A DNA stretch of 50,306 nucleotides from Neobacillus cucumis (GTDB lineage Bacteria; Bacillota; Bacilli; Bacillales; Cytobacillaceae): assembly GCF_002860255.1 (NCBI RefSeq), contig NZ_PGVE01000094.1, positions 1 through 50,306 on the forward strand. The letters run 5' to 3'. The notes under the pieces were generated by a model. The model was not told the origin of the DNA. It worked only from the letters and a program-made list of their open reading frames with translations, and did not search any database. Positions 1-9,870 of this stretch are shown here, in pieces. A program made the position numbers and the translations under genes. Position 1 is the first letter of the stretch; the number at the start of each line of letters is the position of its first letter.

Positions 1-1
1 C

Positions 2-73
2 TTTGAGAAGAAGGTCGTCAAAAGGGTCTATAGTCTACCCACCGGAAGCGCTTTTTGAGAAGAAGGTCGTCAA
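2..73. repeat. Two direct copies of a 20-base repeat
   Basis: The 20-base word TTTGAGAAGAAGGTCGTCAA occurs exactly at 2-21 and again at 54-73, a 52-base period with 32 bases between copies. The right boundary of both copies is sharp, and the left side meets the window edge, so the full unit and copy number are unknown. It lies outside any gene I can call. It is too short and too few to call a CRISPR array. Confidence 0.6.
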
Positions 74-130
74 TCCCCTTTTTCATTCAATCAACCTCTT
101 CATTTTAAAGCTAGGCTATCCCAAGTTAAT

Positions 131-173
131 AAAAAAGTACCTATAGAAAGGATCACTCCCCTCTATAGGTACT
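131..173 (-). terminator. Intrinsic terminator of the Ig-repeat protease operon
   Basis: Bases 136-146 and 163-173 form a perfect 11-bp stem (AGTACCTATAG with CTATAGGTACT). On the minus strand the stem is followed by six T residues (131-136 on the plus strand are A). It lies directly downstream of the minus-strand gene that ends at 180. Confidence 0.85.
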
Positions 174-179
174 AGCTTT

Positions 180-2480
180 TTAATATACCTTTACCAAAAC
201 CGGACGACTCTGATTACCCGCTTTATCCATCGCAGAAACATCAAGCGTGGAGCCTGCTGCCTGTGCTTTGATCGCTGCTTTATAGTTACCGTAACTGTCG
301 GCAACCGCTTTTCCTACCAGCGCAGTCCCTTTATAAATATAAACCGTAGCTCCAACCTCCGCTTTCCCTGACACACTGGTGGACCAATATCTCACCGTGT
401 TCACGCTAGGAGCAGCAGGCGGGGTCTTGTCAATCACGGTTACCGAAGTACTGCTTGTATTCCCTAACTTATCGCTGGCATAAATCATCACAACCGTTCC
501 TGCCTTCAGCGTGAATGGCATTTTGATGACAAACGTTCCAGCAGTAGTAGCATAGGTTTGCCCTAACAACGTGCTTCCGGCTTTTACGACGACCTTTGCC
601 CCAGCTTCCGTTTTTCCGATGACCACCGTTTGTTTCTCTTTAAGTGGAGTAGTAAGTACCGGTTTGACAGGAGCAGACTTATCTACTACCGTTACCGTCA
701 CAGAACTGCTCTTAAATCCAGCAGCATCCTGGGCATAAATGGTCAGTTTGGTTCCGGCTTTTTGAACCGGGATATTTACCGAAAAGGCTCCAGTACTAGC
801 CGCAGCCGCTTTTCCTAACACGGTCGTTCCGGACATGACAAAGACCGTTGAACCAGCTTCGGCTTTACCAGTTACCGCTGTTTGAGTATCTCCAACCGGA
901 TTAACCGTTGGTGCAGCAGGAGGGAGGGTATCTTTAACAGTAATGGATACCGTATTGCTGCTGTTTCCTGCTGCATCCACAGCATAGACAGAAAGAACAG
1001 TACCGCCGGATTGTTTAGAGATAGGTACGCTAAAATTACCTGTACCATCAGCAACAGCCGTTCCGATTTGGGTGCTGCCTTTCTTTACAGTAACCGTTGC
1101 CGCAGCCGCCGTTTTCCCTGTAACAACAGTATTTTGATCACTAACAGGGTTAACCGTTAAGTCGATCGTATCACCTAAGACCGTATAAGTGATATTTGAA
1201 TCCTTATCTGTAGGCGCTGTAAATGGTAAATTGGCTACTTTCACCAACGCACCGCCGCCGTGTAAATCGGTGCCTGAACCAGTGTAGATCTTCGGAGTCA
1301 GCGCGTTAAACGCAGGGTCACCTTTAAATCCATACAAACCAGTAGGTTGCTTTAACAATAAAGCTTCTCTAAAGGAAGTCATAAACTTTCCAAACGTCAT
1401 CGAAGGGCCAATATATTTTTGAATCACTGCTTCGACCGCGCGGTAATCATTGTTTGGATTTTCAAGCACTTCCTTAAAGATTTTGTCGCCTTGACCGGTT
1501 TGCACTTTGAGATATTGAGCAAACAAATAGGATAACGAATAGTTTGCTAAGACATCACCATAATCATCCCAATACAATAACGAATGGCCTGCTGTAATCG
1601 AATCAGAGTAATTGTAATAGTCAATCCGATTAGTTAGTGCTGTGCCTGTATACATCTGTTCAGCTGCCATGGCCAATCCTTCATCTAACCACGTATCCAT
1701 TTGCGAGGAGCTGCCTTCGATAAAGGCCGTACGGTTAAAGTTCACCATGTGTTGGAATTCATGGGCCAGCGTACTATAGGCCTCTGTCACATCTTTTGTC
1801 GAGCCTAATCCCATGGCTGGATACGTATCGATGTAGAAGACCTCCATTTGGTTGGAGTCCGGCTGAGCAAATAAATCGTAGGGCGAGAAATAGCCTGCCA
1901 CATATCCGCCGCTTCCATTAAATCCATCCTGGATATCGTAGCAAAGAATATTGACTTTCCCATTTCCATCCACATCGGACTCAGGCCCGAAATTGGTATT
2001 AACGATCGGTTTAATTTTCGCATCAAACTCCTGGCCTAGTTTTTGAGCATCGGCAGCGGTAATTTGATCATTATAAACCCATACATTGGATTTCGTCCCG
2101 CTATAGAGCAATTCAGCGTTAATTTGATAATCGGTATTGGTTTCAATATTGGACACCCAAAAGGCTTTGGTGTCTCCGATGGCAAAGGATTTAAACATCA
2201 TATTTTTGCGGACTTTACTATTTTTGTATTTTGCAACATTAACAGGTTTGACGTAATCCATTTTATAAGCACTATGCTTTAATTTTTTATTAAGAGTATA
2301 GTTCTTATTGTTAATGTTAAAAGAACCCGTGTAGCCTAATCCATCACCGTTGGTGGATTCGTTATTGATAATCACATAGCCCTGGCCTGCAGTTAGAGCA
2401 TGAGCTTTTTCTACAGAGGAAACAGAGATGATCAGCAGGCTGCATAGGACGATACAAAATAACCGTTTAAATGTATTCAT
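180..2480 (-). CDS. Secreted M30-like zinc metallopeptidase with four Ig-like repeats
   Basis: This is a 766-residue secreted protein. The ATG at 2480 is preferred over one 19 codons upstream because it has an AGAGGAG site six to seven bases ahead and begins directly with a signal peptide (MNTFKRLFCIVLCSLL, then ...VEKAHA). The catalytic domain spans about residues 30-430. It contains HEFQH at about residues 240-244, the HExxH zinc site, followed by WLDEGLA about 25 residues later; this spacing and the HEFQHMVNF context resemble peptidase family M30 (hyicolysin-like). The rest is four repeats of about 80 residues of the bacterial Ig type (each with TVxGKxxAGxxV and DxxGNxS blocks). It probably acts outside the cell on proteins, with the repeats as surface or substrate adhesion modules. 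It is the second gene of a minus-strand pair, 38 bases after its neighbour, and ends at a strong terminator. Confidence 0.85.
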   Translation of the reverse strand: MNTFKRLFCIVLCSLLIISVSSVEKAHALTAGQGYVIINNESTNGDGLGYTGSFNINNKNYTLNKKLKHSAYKMDYVKPVNVAKYKNSKVRKNMMFKSFAIGDTKAFWVSNIETNTDYQINAELLYSGTKSNVWVYNDQITAADAQKLGQEFDAKIKPIVNTNFGPESDVDGNGKVNILCYDIQDGFNGSGGYVAGYFSPYDLFAQPDSNQMEVFYIDTYPAMGLGSTKDVTEAYSTLAHEFQHMVNFNRTAFIEGSSSQMDTWLDEGLAMAAEQMYTGTALTNRIDYYNYSDSITAGHSLLYWDDYGDVLANYSLSYLFAQYLKVQTGQGDKIFKEVLENPNNDYRAVEAVIQKYIGPSMTFGKFMTSFREALLLKQPTGLYGFKGDPAFNALTPKIYTGSGTDLHGGGALVKVANLPFTAPTDKDSNITYTVLGDTIDLTVNPVSDQNTVVTGKTAAAATVTVKKGSTQIGTAVADGTGNFSVPISKQSGGTVLSVYAVDAAGNSSNTVSITVKDTLPPAAPTVNPVGDTQTAVTGKAEAGSTVFVMSGTTVLGKAAAASTGAFSVNIPVQKAGTKLTIYAQDAAGFKSSSVTVTVVDKSAPVKPVLTTPLKEKQTVVIGKTEAGAKVVVKAGSTLLGQTYATTAGTFVIKMPFTLKAGTVVMIYASDKLGNTSSTSVTVIDKTPPAAPSVNTVRYWSTSVSGKAEVGATVYIYKGTALVGKAVADSYGNYKAAIKAQAAGSTLDVSAMDKAGNQSRPVLVKVY

Positions 2481-2518
2481 AAGAGCTCCTCTCAAATCTT
2501 TATAATCTATCATTTTCG

Positions 2519-3826
2519 TTAGTAAACGGTTGCCCAAGTAGAACTACTTTGATTTCCGCCCTTATCTATGACCAGCACTTCCAGCTTGATGCCCTGTTTT
2601 TGTGCCTTGATGGCCGCTTTATAGTTCCCGTAACTGTCACTTGTGGCCTGTCCGATTAAGGTCGATCCATAGAAAATATACACCCCTGTACCCGCTTCTG
2701 CTTTCCCTGTGATCGAAGTAGAGGTATAGGTTACCTTATTGACGGTTGGCGCGCCTGGAGGAGTGACATCGCTGACTGTTACAGCATTTCCTGCACTGCG
2801 GTTTCCGGACCTGTCAATTGCATAAAAAGTTAAGACGGTGCCTGCTTTCTTAACGGATGTGAGTTTAATCGTATAGTCACCTGTACTAGAAGCCGTGGTT
2901 TGTCCGATTAGTGTAGTGCCTTGTAAAACCTCTACCTTAGCGTAGCCTTCGGTTTTTCCGTTAATAATGGTTTGGTTATCGCTAAGCGAATAAACGGCAG
3001 GTTTGCCTGGCGGTGTTCGATCAAGCACCGTAACGGTCGTGCCGATACTTTGGTTGCCAACAGCATCTTTTGCATAAACGGTTAGTTGGGTACCGGCCTT
3101 TTGTGTAGGGGTTGCCACAGTAAAATAGCCATTTGAGTTGGCTTTATTCGTCCCAAGAGTAGTACTGCCATTTTTTACGATAATGGTTGAATAAGGTTCG
3201 GCTTTCCCGCTGACACCTGTATCATTGTTGTCAACCGAATAGACGGTTGGCTTGGCTGGAGGCGTTCTATCATAGAAGGGGTTTGATACTTTAAATTGGA
3301 TGACATCTTGGTAGTACAAATCACTAGCATACTCTAAAACACCTATTCTTAAAAATATGTAGGGCTGGTCTTGGAAGAGGGATTTTGGTACATAAGAATT
3401 CATCACCCCGTAGGTAGAACCGTATGTATTGAAATTAGTTTCCCCTTGATACTGTAAGGTACCTGCGCTGTTTTTCAAGAATTCAACCGTAATATAGGGG
3501 TCTTTTGCGTAGGCATAGTCAGATTGATATAAAATTTGAACATTCATCTGGGTAGATGAATAATTGGAAACGGTCTGAAAGGTTAAGTCGTGATAGGTAT
3601 AATAACTATCCAACAAATAACCGGCATATGAGTTGTTGCTTTTTAACGGGTAATCCCCTGGATTGACAGATAAGGATTTTCTTATCCCTGCACCAGGTAA
3701 ACTGCTCGTCGTCATGTTGCTACTAAAGCTTTTTTGCACCGGAATAAGCTCCGCTGCGTGTGCACTGATTGGTACGGCAATCAAACAAAGGAAAACTAGA
3801 CTTAATACAACCCTCAATTTCTTCAA
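2519..3826 (-). CDS. Secreted protein with three bacterial Ig-like repeats
   Basis: This 435-residue protein has a clear signal peptide (MKKLRVVLSLVFLCLIAVP... ending SAHA-A). The start is TTG at 3826, preceded by AAGGGGAG about ten bases upstream. Residues 25-190 form a domain I do not recognise, rich in Tyr, Ser and Asn. Residues 190-435 are three Ig-like repeats of the type found in the adjacent metallopeptidase; the last repeat is close to the neighbour's last repeat, sharing DSYGNYKAAIKAQ. No catalytic motif is visible. A surface-adhesion or matrix role is inferred only. It is first in a two-gene unit with the metallopeptidase. Confidence 0.8.
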   Translation of the reverse strand: MKKLRVVLSLVFLCLIAVPISAHAAELIPVQKSFSSNMTTSSLPGAGIRKSLSVNPGDYPLKSNNSYAGYLLDSYYTYHDLTFQTVSNYSSTQMNVQILYQSDYAYAKDPYITVEFLKNSAGTLQYQGETNFNTYGSTYGVMNSYVPKSLFQDQPYIFLRIGVLEYASDLYYQDVIQFKVSNPFYDRTPPAKPTVYSVDNNDTGVSGKAEPYSTIIVKNGSTTLGTNKANSNGYFTVATPTQKAGTQLTVYAKDAVGNQSIGTTVTVLDRTPPGKPAVYSLSDNQTIINGKTEGYAKVEVLQGTTLIGQTTASSTGDYTIKLTSVKKAGTVLTFYAIDRSGNRSAGNAVTVSDVTPPGAPTVNKVTYTSTSITGKAEAGTGVYIFYGSTLIGQATSDSYGNYKAAIKAQKQGIKLEVLVIDKGGNQSSSTWATVY

Positions 3827-4233
3827 AGACGATCCACTCCCCTTAATTCACACTTATAATAGTTGTTCTGTAATAAGAAAATTATAAACTATTATTTCAG
3901 AAAAAAGAATGAGTTATGGTAAAAATTTGTATTTTCATCAATCGAAAGCACTAAGAATTGTATAGCATTTTAGGAGTGAGTCTGTAAAATCATGTTGGAA
4001 AAGGTCAAAAATCAGTTGGTATTTTCTAAAGATGGTTAATAAAGGCCCGAAACCAGTCGATTTCAAGAGTTCCCATTGTAAGAAAAACCAAATCTATATG
4101 CGGATGGTGGAAGCAAAAGAACCGTCCCCATGCTTCAAAAATTCTTGTGAAAACTAGGAATATAGGACGAAGCACCCTAGTATATTAGACTCGTATGGTT
4201 TTTACATACTAGATTGCTGATGGGAGAGATGGT
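3827..4233. other. Intergenic region between divergent secreted-protein genes
   Basis: This roughly 400-base stretch must hold the promoters of the minus-strand Ig protein and the plus-strand subtilase. It is AT-rich near 3830-3960. Around 4118 it contains GAACCGTCCCCATGCTT, a type of word I associate loosely with dispersed Bacillus repeats, but no partner copy is visible here. No ORF, RNA or convincing sigma-A promoter was found. Confidence 0.4.
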
Positions 4234-6381
4234 ATGAGGAAGAAGTTGACGGCTTTATTGGTAAGTGCGGGGTTCTTTTTTGCTAGCATTCCTGCATTTG
4301 CTGCAGACAATCAATCGGATGGCGGGGCCAAAAATTTTAAAAAAGCTTCAGAGAAGGTCAATCCTGTGATGCAAATCCAGGAACGGAGTCCGCAAAGTAA
4401 AAAAATGGCCACTTATAAAAACGATGCGGGTAAAAAGCATAAAGAGGGAGAAGTCATCGTTAAGTATAAGAATGCCTATACAACCGAAAGTCTTGGAGCT
4501 CTAGCGGCAAAATTAAGTTTGAAGACAAAAAAGAACTTAGGGAATACGAATACAAAGCTTGTAAGCTTCAATCCGAAGATTCCTATTGAAAATGTATTGA
4601 GTGCGTTAAATGCCGCACCTCAAATAGAATATGCAGAGCCAAACTATCTCATTAAGCCAGACGCTGTTTCCGATCCACAGTACGGGCAATTATGGGGAAT
4701 GAAGAATACGGGCCAGACCATTCAGGGGATAAAAGGGAAAGCGGGCATTGATATCGGTGCAGAAGGTGCTTGGGCGGTAACAAAGGGAAGCTCCAGTGTC
4801 ATCATTGGTGTCATTGATACCGGAGTAGACATTAACCATCCGGATTTAAAAGCTCAAATCTGGAAAAACCCAGGTGAGATTGCAGGAGACGGCATTGACA
4901 ATGATAAGAACGGTTATGTAGATGATGTTAATGGATGGGATTTCTATAATCAGGATAACACCGTATTTGATGCCGCCGACGGGGATGAACATGGTACACA
5001 CGTCTCAGGGACGATTGCCGGAACAGCCAATACCATCGGTGTGATTGGTCTGGCACCTAATGTAAAAATCATGCCGCTCAAATTCCTCGGTCCGGATGGC
5101 GGATATACATCTGACGCGATCTTAGCGGTCAATTATGCCAAAGCTAAAGGGGTAAAAATCACCAACAACTCCTGGGGAGGAGGAGGCTTCAGCCAAGCCC
5201 TATACGATGCCATAAAAGGGTCTAACTCCCTGTTTTTAGCGGCTGCAGGGAATGATGGAACAAATAATGATTCATCCCCTCACTATCCATCAAACTATGA
5301 CCTGCCAAATATCCTATCAGTAGCTGCTCTTGATAACACAGGAAATCTAGCGTATTTTTCCAACTACGGAGCCAAAACAGTGGATATTGCGGCGCCTGGC
5401 CAGGATATCCTAAGTACCGTTCCAGGGTGGTTTGGAGATTATACCTATGCTTACGATTATTTCAGTGGTACTTCCATGGCGACACCGCATGTTACTGGGG
5501 AAGCGGCATTGATCCTCAGCAAGTTCCCAACCTATACTTCTGCGGTCATCAAGGATACCATTCTGAAAAAATCAACCGCTCTTTCTTCGTTAACCGGGAA
5601 GGTATTAGCAGGCAGTATGGCAAGAGCAGACAAGGCGCTTGTTGTCATATCGGATGATGACATACCAGGCATAGCGTTTCCGGGCACGAGTGTGACCAAT
5701 ACGCTAAGCTCTACAACGGACTTGGATGATGTTTTCTCTATTAATCTAGTGAAGGGCCAAAAAATCACGGTAACCTTGTCCGGAGCAACTGGTACAGATT
5801 TCGACATCTACCTCTATGATAAGAGTGCGACAACGGTAAAAAGCAGTGCTGGCATTCTCGCTTATTCTGAAAAGGCCGCTACTTCAAGTGAGACCTTTAC
5901 GTATACGGCCGTAGATGATGGCAAATATTATTTGGATGTTTCCGCTTATAAAGGGGCGGGCAGCTATACAGCAACCGTCAAAACAGACGCCATTGCGGGG
6001 GCTGGAACGTATGAAAATACGGCCAAACAAATTGGCTACACTTCTACATGGAGTACGCCATCCAATACGAGTGTATCAGGTGGATCGTATGCTTCTACTA
6101 ACACGGCAGGAGCGAAGGCTCAATTTGTCTTCAACGGAACATCTGTATCGGTGACGGGGTTAAAGAATGCATACCAAGGCATTGTGAAGGTTACGTTGGA
6201 CGGAGTGAGTACGCAGGTGAGCTTATATTCTGCTTCTACACTCTATAAGCAGACATATTACACCAAAACTGGTCTTGTGTCAGGCAAACACGTATTAACC
6301 ATTGAATGGACTGGGAAATCTGCGACAGGCGTGAAAAAGACTGCAACCTGGGTGAATCTTGATACGATCGTTGTAAAATAA
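4234..6381 (+). CDS. Secreted subtilisin-family (S8) serine protease with C-terminal modules
   Basis: This 715-residue pre-pro-enzyme cleaves proteins outside the cell. It starts at ATG 4234 behind GGGAGAG. In order it has a signal peptide (to about residue 23, AFA-AD), a propeptide with an inhibitor-like fold (about 65-145, EGEVIVKYKN... and EYAEPNYL), and the S8 catalytic domain. The triad is visible: Asp195 in VIDTGVDINHPDL, His253 in HGTHVSGTIAGT, Ser414 in SGTSMATPHVTG, with the oxyanion Asn in AAAGNDGT. About residues 480-585 form a pre-peptidase C-terminal (PPC) type beta domain (FDIYLYD, YYLDVSAY). The last 120 residues form a beta-rich module of unknown ligand. It is transcribed alone and closed by a terminator. 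Confidence 0.95.
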   Translation: MRKKLTALLVSAGFFFASIPAFAADNQSDGGAKNFKKASEKVNPVMQIQERSPQSKKMATYKNDAGKKHKEGEVIVKYKNAYTTESLGALAAKLSLKTKKNLGNTNTKLVSFNPKIPIENVLSALNAAPQIEYAEPNYLIKPDAVSDPQYGQLWGMKNTGQTIQGIKGKAGIDIGAEGAWAVTKGSSSVIIGVIDTGVDINHPDLKAQIWKNPGEIAGDGIDNDKNGYVDDVNGWDFYNQDNTVFDAADGDEHGTHVSGTIAGTANTIGVIGLAPNVKIMPLKFLGPDGGYTSDAILAVNYAKAKGVKITNNSWGGGGFSQALYDAIKGSNSLFLAAAGNDGTNNDSSPHYPSNYDLPNILSVAALDNTGNLAYFSNYGAKTVDIAAPGQDILSTVPGWFGDYTYAYDYFSGTSMATPHVTGEAALILSKFPTYTSAVIKDTILKKSTALSSLTGKVLAGSMARADKALVVISDDDIPGIAFPGTSVTNTLSSTTDLDDVFSINLVKGQKITVTLSGATGTDFDIYLYDKSATTVKSSAGILAYSEKAATSSETFTYTAVDDGKYYLDVSAYKGAGSYTATVKTDAIAGAGTYENTAKQIGYTSTWSTPSNTSVSGGSYASTNTAGAKAQFVFNGTSVSVTGLKNAYQGIVKVTLDGVSTQVSLYSASTLYKQTYYTKTGLVSGKHVLTIEWTGKSATGVKKTATWVNLDTIVVK

Positions 6382-6395
6382 TAAGCCTAATTGTT

Positions 6396-6435
6396 AGAAC
6401 CTTACCGGTTTTATATACCGGTAAGGCTCTTTTTT
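6396..6435 (+). terminator. Intrinsic terminator after the subtilase
   Basis: An inverted repeat centred on CTTACCGGT / ACCGGTAAG is followed by GCTCTTTTTT. It lies 15 bases downstream of the protease stop codon. Confidence 0.9.
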
Positions 6436-6556
6436 AGGAACACTCTCCTATATGACTGGAAAAATGTCGACAATAATAGGGTCTATCTATCTATTTATCA
6501 ATAATAAATTTATAATAAGTAGGAAAGAATATCCAATTTATAAAAGGGGAGAAAAA

Positions 6557-9500
6557 ATGGAGAATAATCAAAGGAGTAGAAGAGAAAGATTTGATAGGCA
6601 CCGGTTCTTTTCTATATTAACATGTGCAATACTATTAATTTTTATTTTTCAATTAATAGGTAATGCTCCTTTTGCCCATGCCGCAACCACAAAATTTACT
6701 CAAGGCACTGGTTATAGCAAGGGACTATATGACTCGTATGCGGACCAGCCCATAGCATTGAATTGGAATCGAAATTCGAGGTTCGCTGGAAGCACTGTTC
6801 CAGCACTAAAGTGGTCCTATAAAACAGCAGGTGAAATTACAGCCTCTCCGGTTACAGATAAAAATGGAACGGTATACATAGGTTCTAAGGATACTTACCT
6901 ATATGCGTTCACACAGGACGGGAAACTAAAGTGGAAATATAAAACCGCAGATTCCATCTCGGCCTCTGCCGTTGTGGCATCGGATGGGACAATTTATGTC
7001 ACATCAGGAATGACCCTTTATGCCGTTACTTCCTTAGGGAAGACCAAATGGACATACAAAATCGCTGCGGAATCCAATTCTTCTTTGTGGCTTAACTCAC
7101 CCCCGGCCATTGGCCCGGACGGTACCATTTATGTGGGAGTATCAGGATTTTATAAAAATGGTGACACGACGATTGCAAAAGGAAGATTACTAGCCATTTC
7201 GAATCTAGGAAAATACAAATGGCAATTGAATACGGCCTCCATAGACAGTACGCCTGCGATTGGAAGCGATGGAACCATTTATATCACAGATGTGTATTAC
7301 GCTTCTTCAGGTAACTATGTTACCCTTTCAGGAAATGTATATGCCGTAGCATCCACCGGAAAACAAAAATGGAAGTATACGATTGGTTCCTATACTCCGT
7401 CTTCTGTCTTAATCGGATCGGATGGGACGTTATATGTGGGTTCTGAAGACAATTATTTTTATGCCATAAATCCAACTACAGGGAAAGCCAAGTGGAAAGT
7501 GAAGCTGGATAATGACATTACCGCAACGGCAGCTCTAGATAAAACGGGAAATGCTTATATTGGCACTTCGGGCGGCCGGTTTTATGCCATCGATCCTACG
7601 GGGAAAATAAAGTGGGAATATAAAGCAAATGGCGGCATCCAATCTTCTGCGCTTGTGGATGCAGCAGGGGTCATTTATTTTGGAAGTGATGATAATTACC
7701 TACATGCCCTTGGTCCAGATGGGAAATTAAAATGGAAGGCAACAACATTAGGGAAAGTGGTTAGTTCTCCTGCCATTAATGAAAAGAGAGATATTATCGT
7801 AGGGTCAAGCGATGGAAAGCTCTATGTGTATAACCCTGCGGGTAAAGCAAAATATTCATTTAGTGGTACAGTTTTAAGTAAACAGACAAGAAAACCTCTT
7901 GCGGGTGCCACTATTTTTATAGCTGGTCAAAAAATAACAACTAGCAGCATGGGCACCTTCACGATAAAAGATATCCCTTCAAGTCAGTATGCCCTTACTA
8001 TCAGTAGAAGAGGATACTACACGTATGTAAATGATTTTTACAATATTACTAGTAATCTAACTAATAGAGTCTTCTACCTTGAGACAGGAGGAGCGCTTAC
8101 TCCTAGCCCAGCAAGCGGGGTGGCCCACACAACTGTTAAAGTAAGTGGCAAGGGCTTTCCCATTGATGAATCCGGGGAAATTTTTATTGATCTTAATTTG
8201 AATAAACTACGTGATGATAATGAGACATATGCTTGGGTCAAAACTAGTATAAATGGGGAAATTTCACCTGTCTCCTTAGTCGTTCCGGAACTCAAGGCAA
8301 CAAAATATGAGATCATGTATACTTCTAAGAGTATAGCTGATGATCCGAATTCAGTTACCCCGGGCCTATTCACCCTTAATCCGTTAAAGGCCACGATTAC
8401 CAGTAATATAGTGGTGGCGGAACCGCATGTTACCGCAAAACTAAGTGGTTCTGGCTACGCTCTTGGTGAGAGAGGGAAACTGTATTTTGACAAAAATAGA
8501 AATGGTAAATTCGAATGGGATGAACCGTACCAGTGGTTCCAAATGCCAAAAGGTACCTTTTCAAATATTTCCTTATTCATTCCAAATGTAACGCCTGGTA
8601 TCTATCCGATAAGATATGAATCAGATTTAGGTACCTTAACGGTCAGTCCACTCATGTTTACTGTTAATAAGACCTCCGCTAAAATTACTTTAAATAAAAC
8701 GAGTGGTACGGCACTTACCAAAGTAACCATCACGGGTAGTTCATTTGTAAGTGGAGAATCCGGAACAGTTTACTTTGATGCCAATAGAAATAAGAAACTG
8801 GACTATTCAACCGATCCATCCGTATACGTTCAAGCAGACAGCACGGGGAAATTTACAAGTTCACCTCTGACCGTGCCAGATGTTTCAATCGGCAGCTACT
8901 ATATTTATTTCCAGCCATCGAATGATACCTTAAATGTTACACCAGCTCTATTTAATGTGACAGCGACGCAAGCGAAAATGACCATAACACCGATTCGCGG
9001 TGTTCCGTATACGAAAATCAATGTTTCAGGTAGTTTATTTCCAGCGGATGTAAGCGGATATGTCTATTTTGATGTTAATAAAAATGGAAACTTTGAATAT
9101 ACCGAGCCCAATTCTTATCTCACTACGAGCTCTCAAGGGGATTTTCAAAACGTTTCTATTACGGCACCATCTGCAACACCAGGAGTTTATCCCATTCGAT
9201 TCTCGCCTAGCGGTGGTACACTAGCTGTCCCGAGTGTAACATTTACACTGGATAAGCCGACAGGTACCTTGGCATTGTCGGTAACGAAAGCACTCCCGCA
9301 TGAGACGGTATCACTAAGCGGTAAGGGGTTCCTTCCTTATGAATCGGGCATGGTTTATTATGATATCAATAATAATGGGAAACGAGACTACGATGTTCCA
9401 GGAGAAATCGTACAGTACGTGACGGCGAATAGTACAGGAGAATTTAATCTTCTAGATTTAGGCGTACCTGATGTCCAAACCGCAGCAACCTATAAAATAC

Positions 9501-9859
9501 GGTATGAATCGAATTTTGGACCGTTAGATATTCCGCCTGCATCACTGTGGATTTCAAAAACTCCGGCGAAGATAACGGCAGCAGCTAGTGTTTCTAGAAC
9601 CGGGACCTTAACCGTTAGTGGAACTCAATTCCCGATAAATGAATCTGGTTATGTCTATATTGATTTAAACAATAATGAAACAAGAGACTACTGGCCAAAT
9701 GAACCCCAAGGGTATGTTAGTACGGATAGTACCGGAAAGATCCAAGTAAATCTTAGTATTCCAGCTGATACTCCAGTAGGAACGTATAAAATTAGATTTG
9801 ACTCATACTCCAGTCTCGGGGAGTTATCCGTGCCGCCAATTTCTGTAACGATTAATTAA
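6557..9859 (+). CDS. Secreted PQQ-type beta-propeller protein with six Ca-site-like repeats
   Basis: This is a 1100-residue exported protein. The ATG at 6557 has AGGGGAG seven bases upstream and is preferred over the ATG at 6452, which has no such site. A hydrophobic signal segment lies at about residues 16-42 (ending AHA-A). Residues 60-430 hold seven to eight repeats of the form DGTIYVGS-x-YLYAxxxxGKxKWxY, the signature of PQQ-like (YncE/BamB-type) propellers; this is a structural match and cofactor binding is not implied. Residues about 435-505 resemble a carboxypeptidase regulatory-like domain (SGTVLSKQTRKPLAGATIFI). From about 510 to the end are six IPT/TIG-like repeats, each with a GxVYxDxNxNGxxD/E loop like an EF-hand or SdrD-B calcium site. 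No anchor motif (LPxTG) is seen. A binding or scaffold function is inferred. Confidence 0.85.
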   Translation: MENNQRSRRERFDRHRFFSILTCAILLIFIFQLIGNAPFAHAATTKFTQGTGYSKGLYDSYADQPIALNWNRNSRFAGSTVPALKWSYKTAGEITASPVTDKNGTVYIGSKDTYLYAFTQDGKLKWKYKTADSISASAVVASDGTIYVTSGMTLYAVTSLGKTKWTYKIAAESNSSLWLNSPPAIGPDGTIYVGVSGFYKNGDTTIAKGRLLAISNLGKYKWQLNTASIDSTPAIGSDGTIYITDVYYASSGNYVTLSGNVYAVASTGKQKWKYTIGSYTPSSVLIGSDGTLYVGSEDNYFYAINPTTGKAKWKVKLDNDITATAALDKTGNAYIGTSGGRFYAIDPTGKIKWEYKANGGIQSSALVDAAGVIYFGSDDNYLHALGPDGKLKWKATTLGKVVSSPAINEKRDIIVGSSDGKLYVYNPAGKAKYSFSGTVLSKQTRKPLAGATIFIAGQKITTSSMGTFTIKDIPSSQYALTISRRGYYTYVNDFYNITSNLTNRVFYLETGGALTPSPASGVAHTTVKVSGKGFPIDESGEIFIDLNLNKLRDDNETYAWVKTSINGEISPVSLVVPELKATKYEIMYTSKSIADDPNSVTPGLFTLNPLKATITSNIVVAEPHVTAKLSGSGYALGERGKLYFDKNRNGKFEWDEPYQWFQMPKGTFSNISLFIPNVTPGIYPIRYESDLGTLTVSPLMFTVNKTSAKITLNKTSGTALTKVTITGSSFVSGESGTVYFDANRNKKLDYSTDPSVYVQADSTGKFTSSPLTVPDVSIGSYYIYFQPSNDTLNVTPALFNVTATQAKMTITPIRGVPYTKINVSGSLFPADVSGYVYFDVNKNGNFEYTEPNSYLTTSSQGDFQNVSITAPSATPGVYPIRFSPSGGTLAVPSVTFTLDKPTGTLALSVTKALPHETVSLSGKGFLPYESGMVYYDINNNGKRDYDVPGEIVQYVTANSTGEFNLLDLGVPDVQTAATYKIRYESNFGPLDIPPASLWISKTPAKITAAASVSRTGTLTVSGTQFPINESGYVYIDLNNNETRDYWPNEPQGYVSTDSTGKIQVNLSIPADTPVGTYKIRFDSYSSLGELSVPPISVTIN

Positions 9860-9870
9860 GAACTTAAAGG

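Noticed and set aside
2..73. CRISPR array
   Set aside because: Only two copies of a 20-base repeat; too short for a CRISPR repeat, and no cas gene in the window.
630..1160. Plus-strand ORFs opposite the metallopeptidase
   Set aside because: They lie wholly within a well-supported minus-strand gene, have no ribosome sites, and have compositions typical of antisense frames.
6557..7850. Quinoprotein dehydrogenase
   Set aside because: The propeller repeats match the fold, but no dehydrogenase catalytic Asp context or cytochrome motif is visible, so only the fold is claimed.
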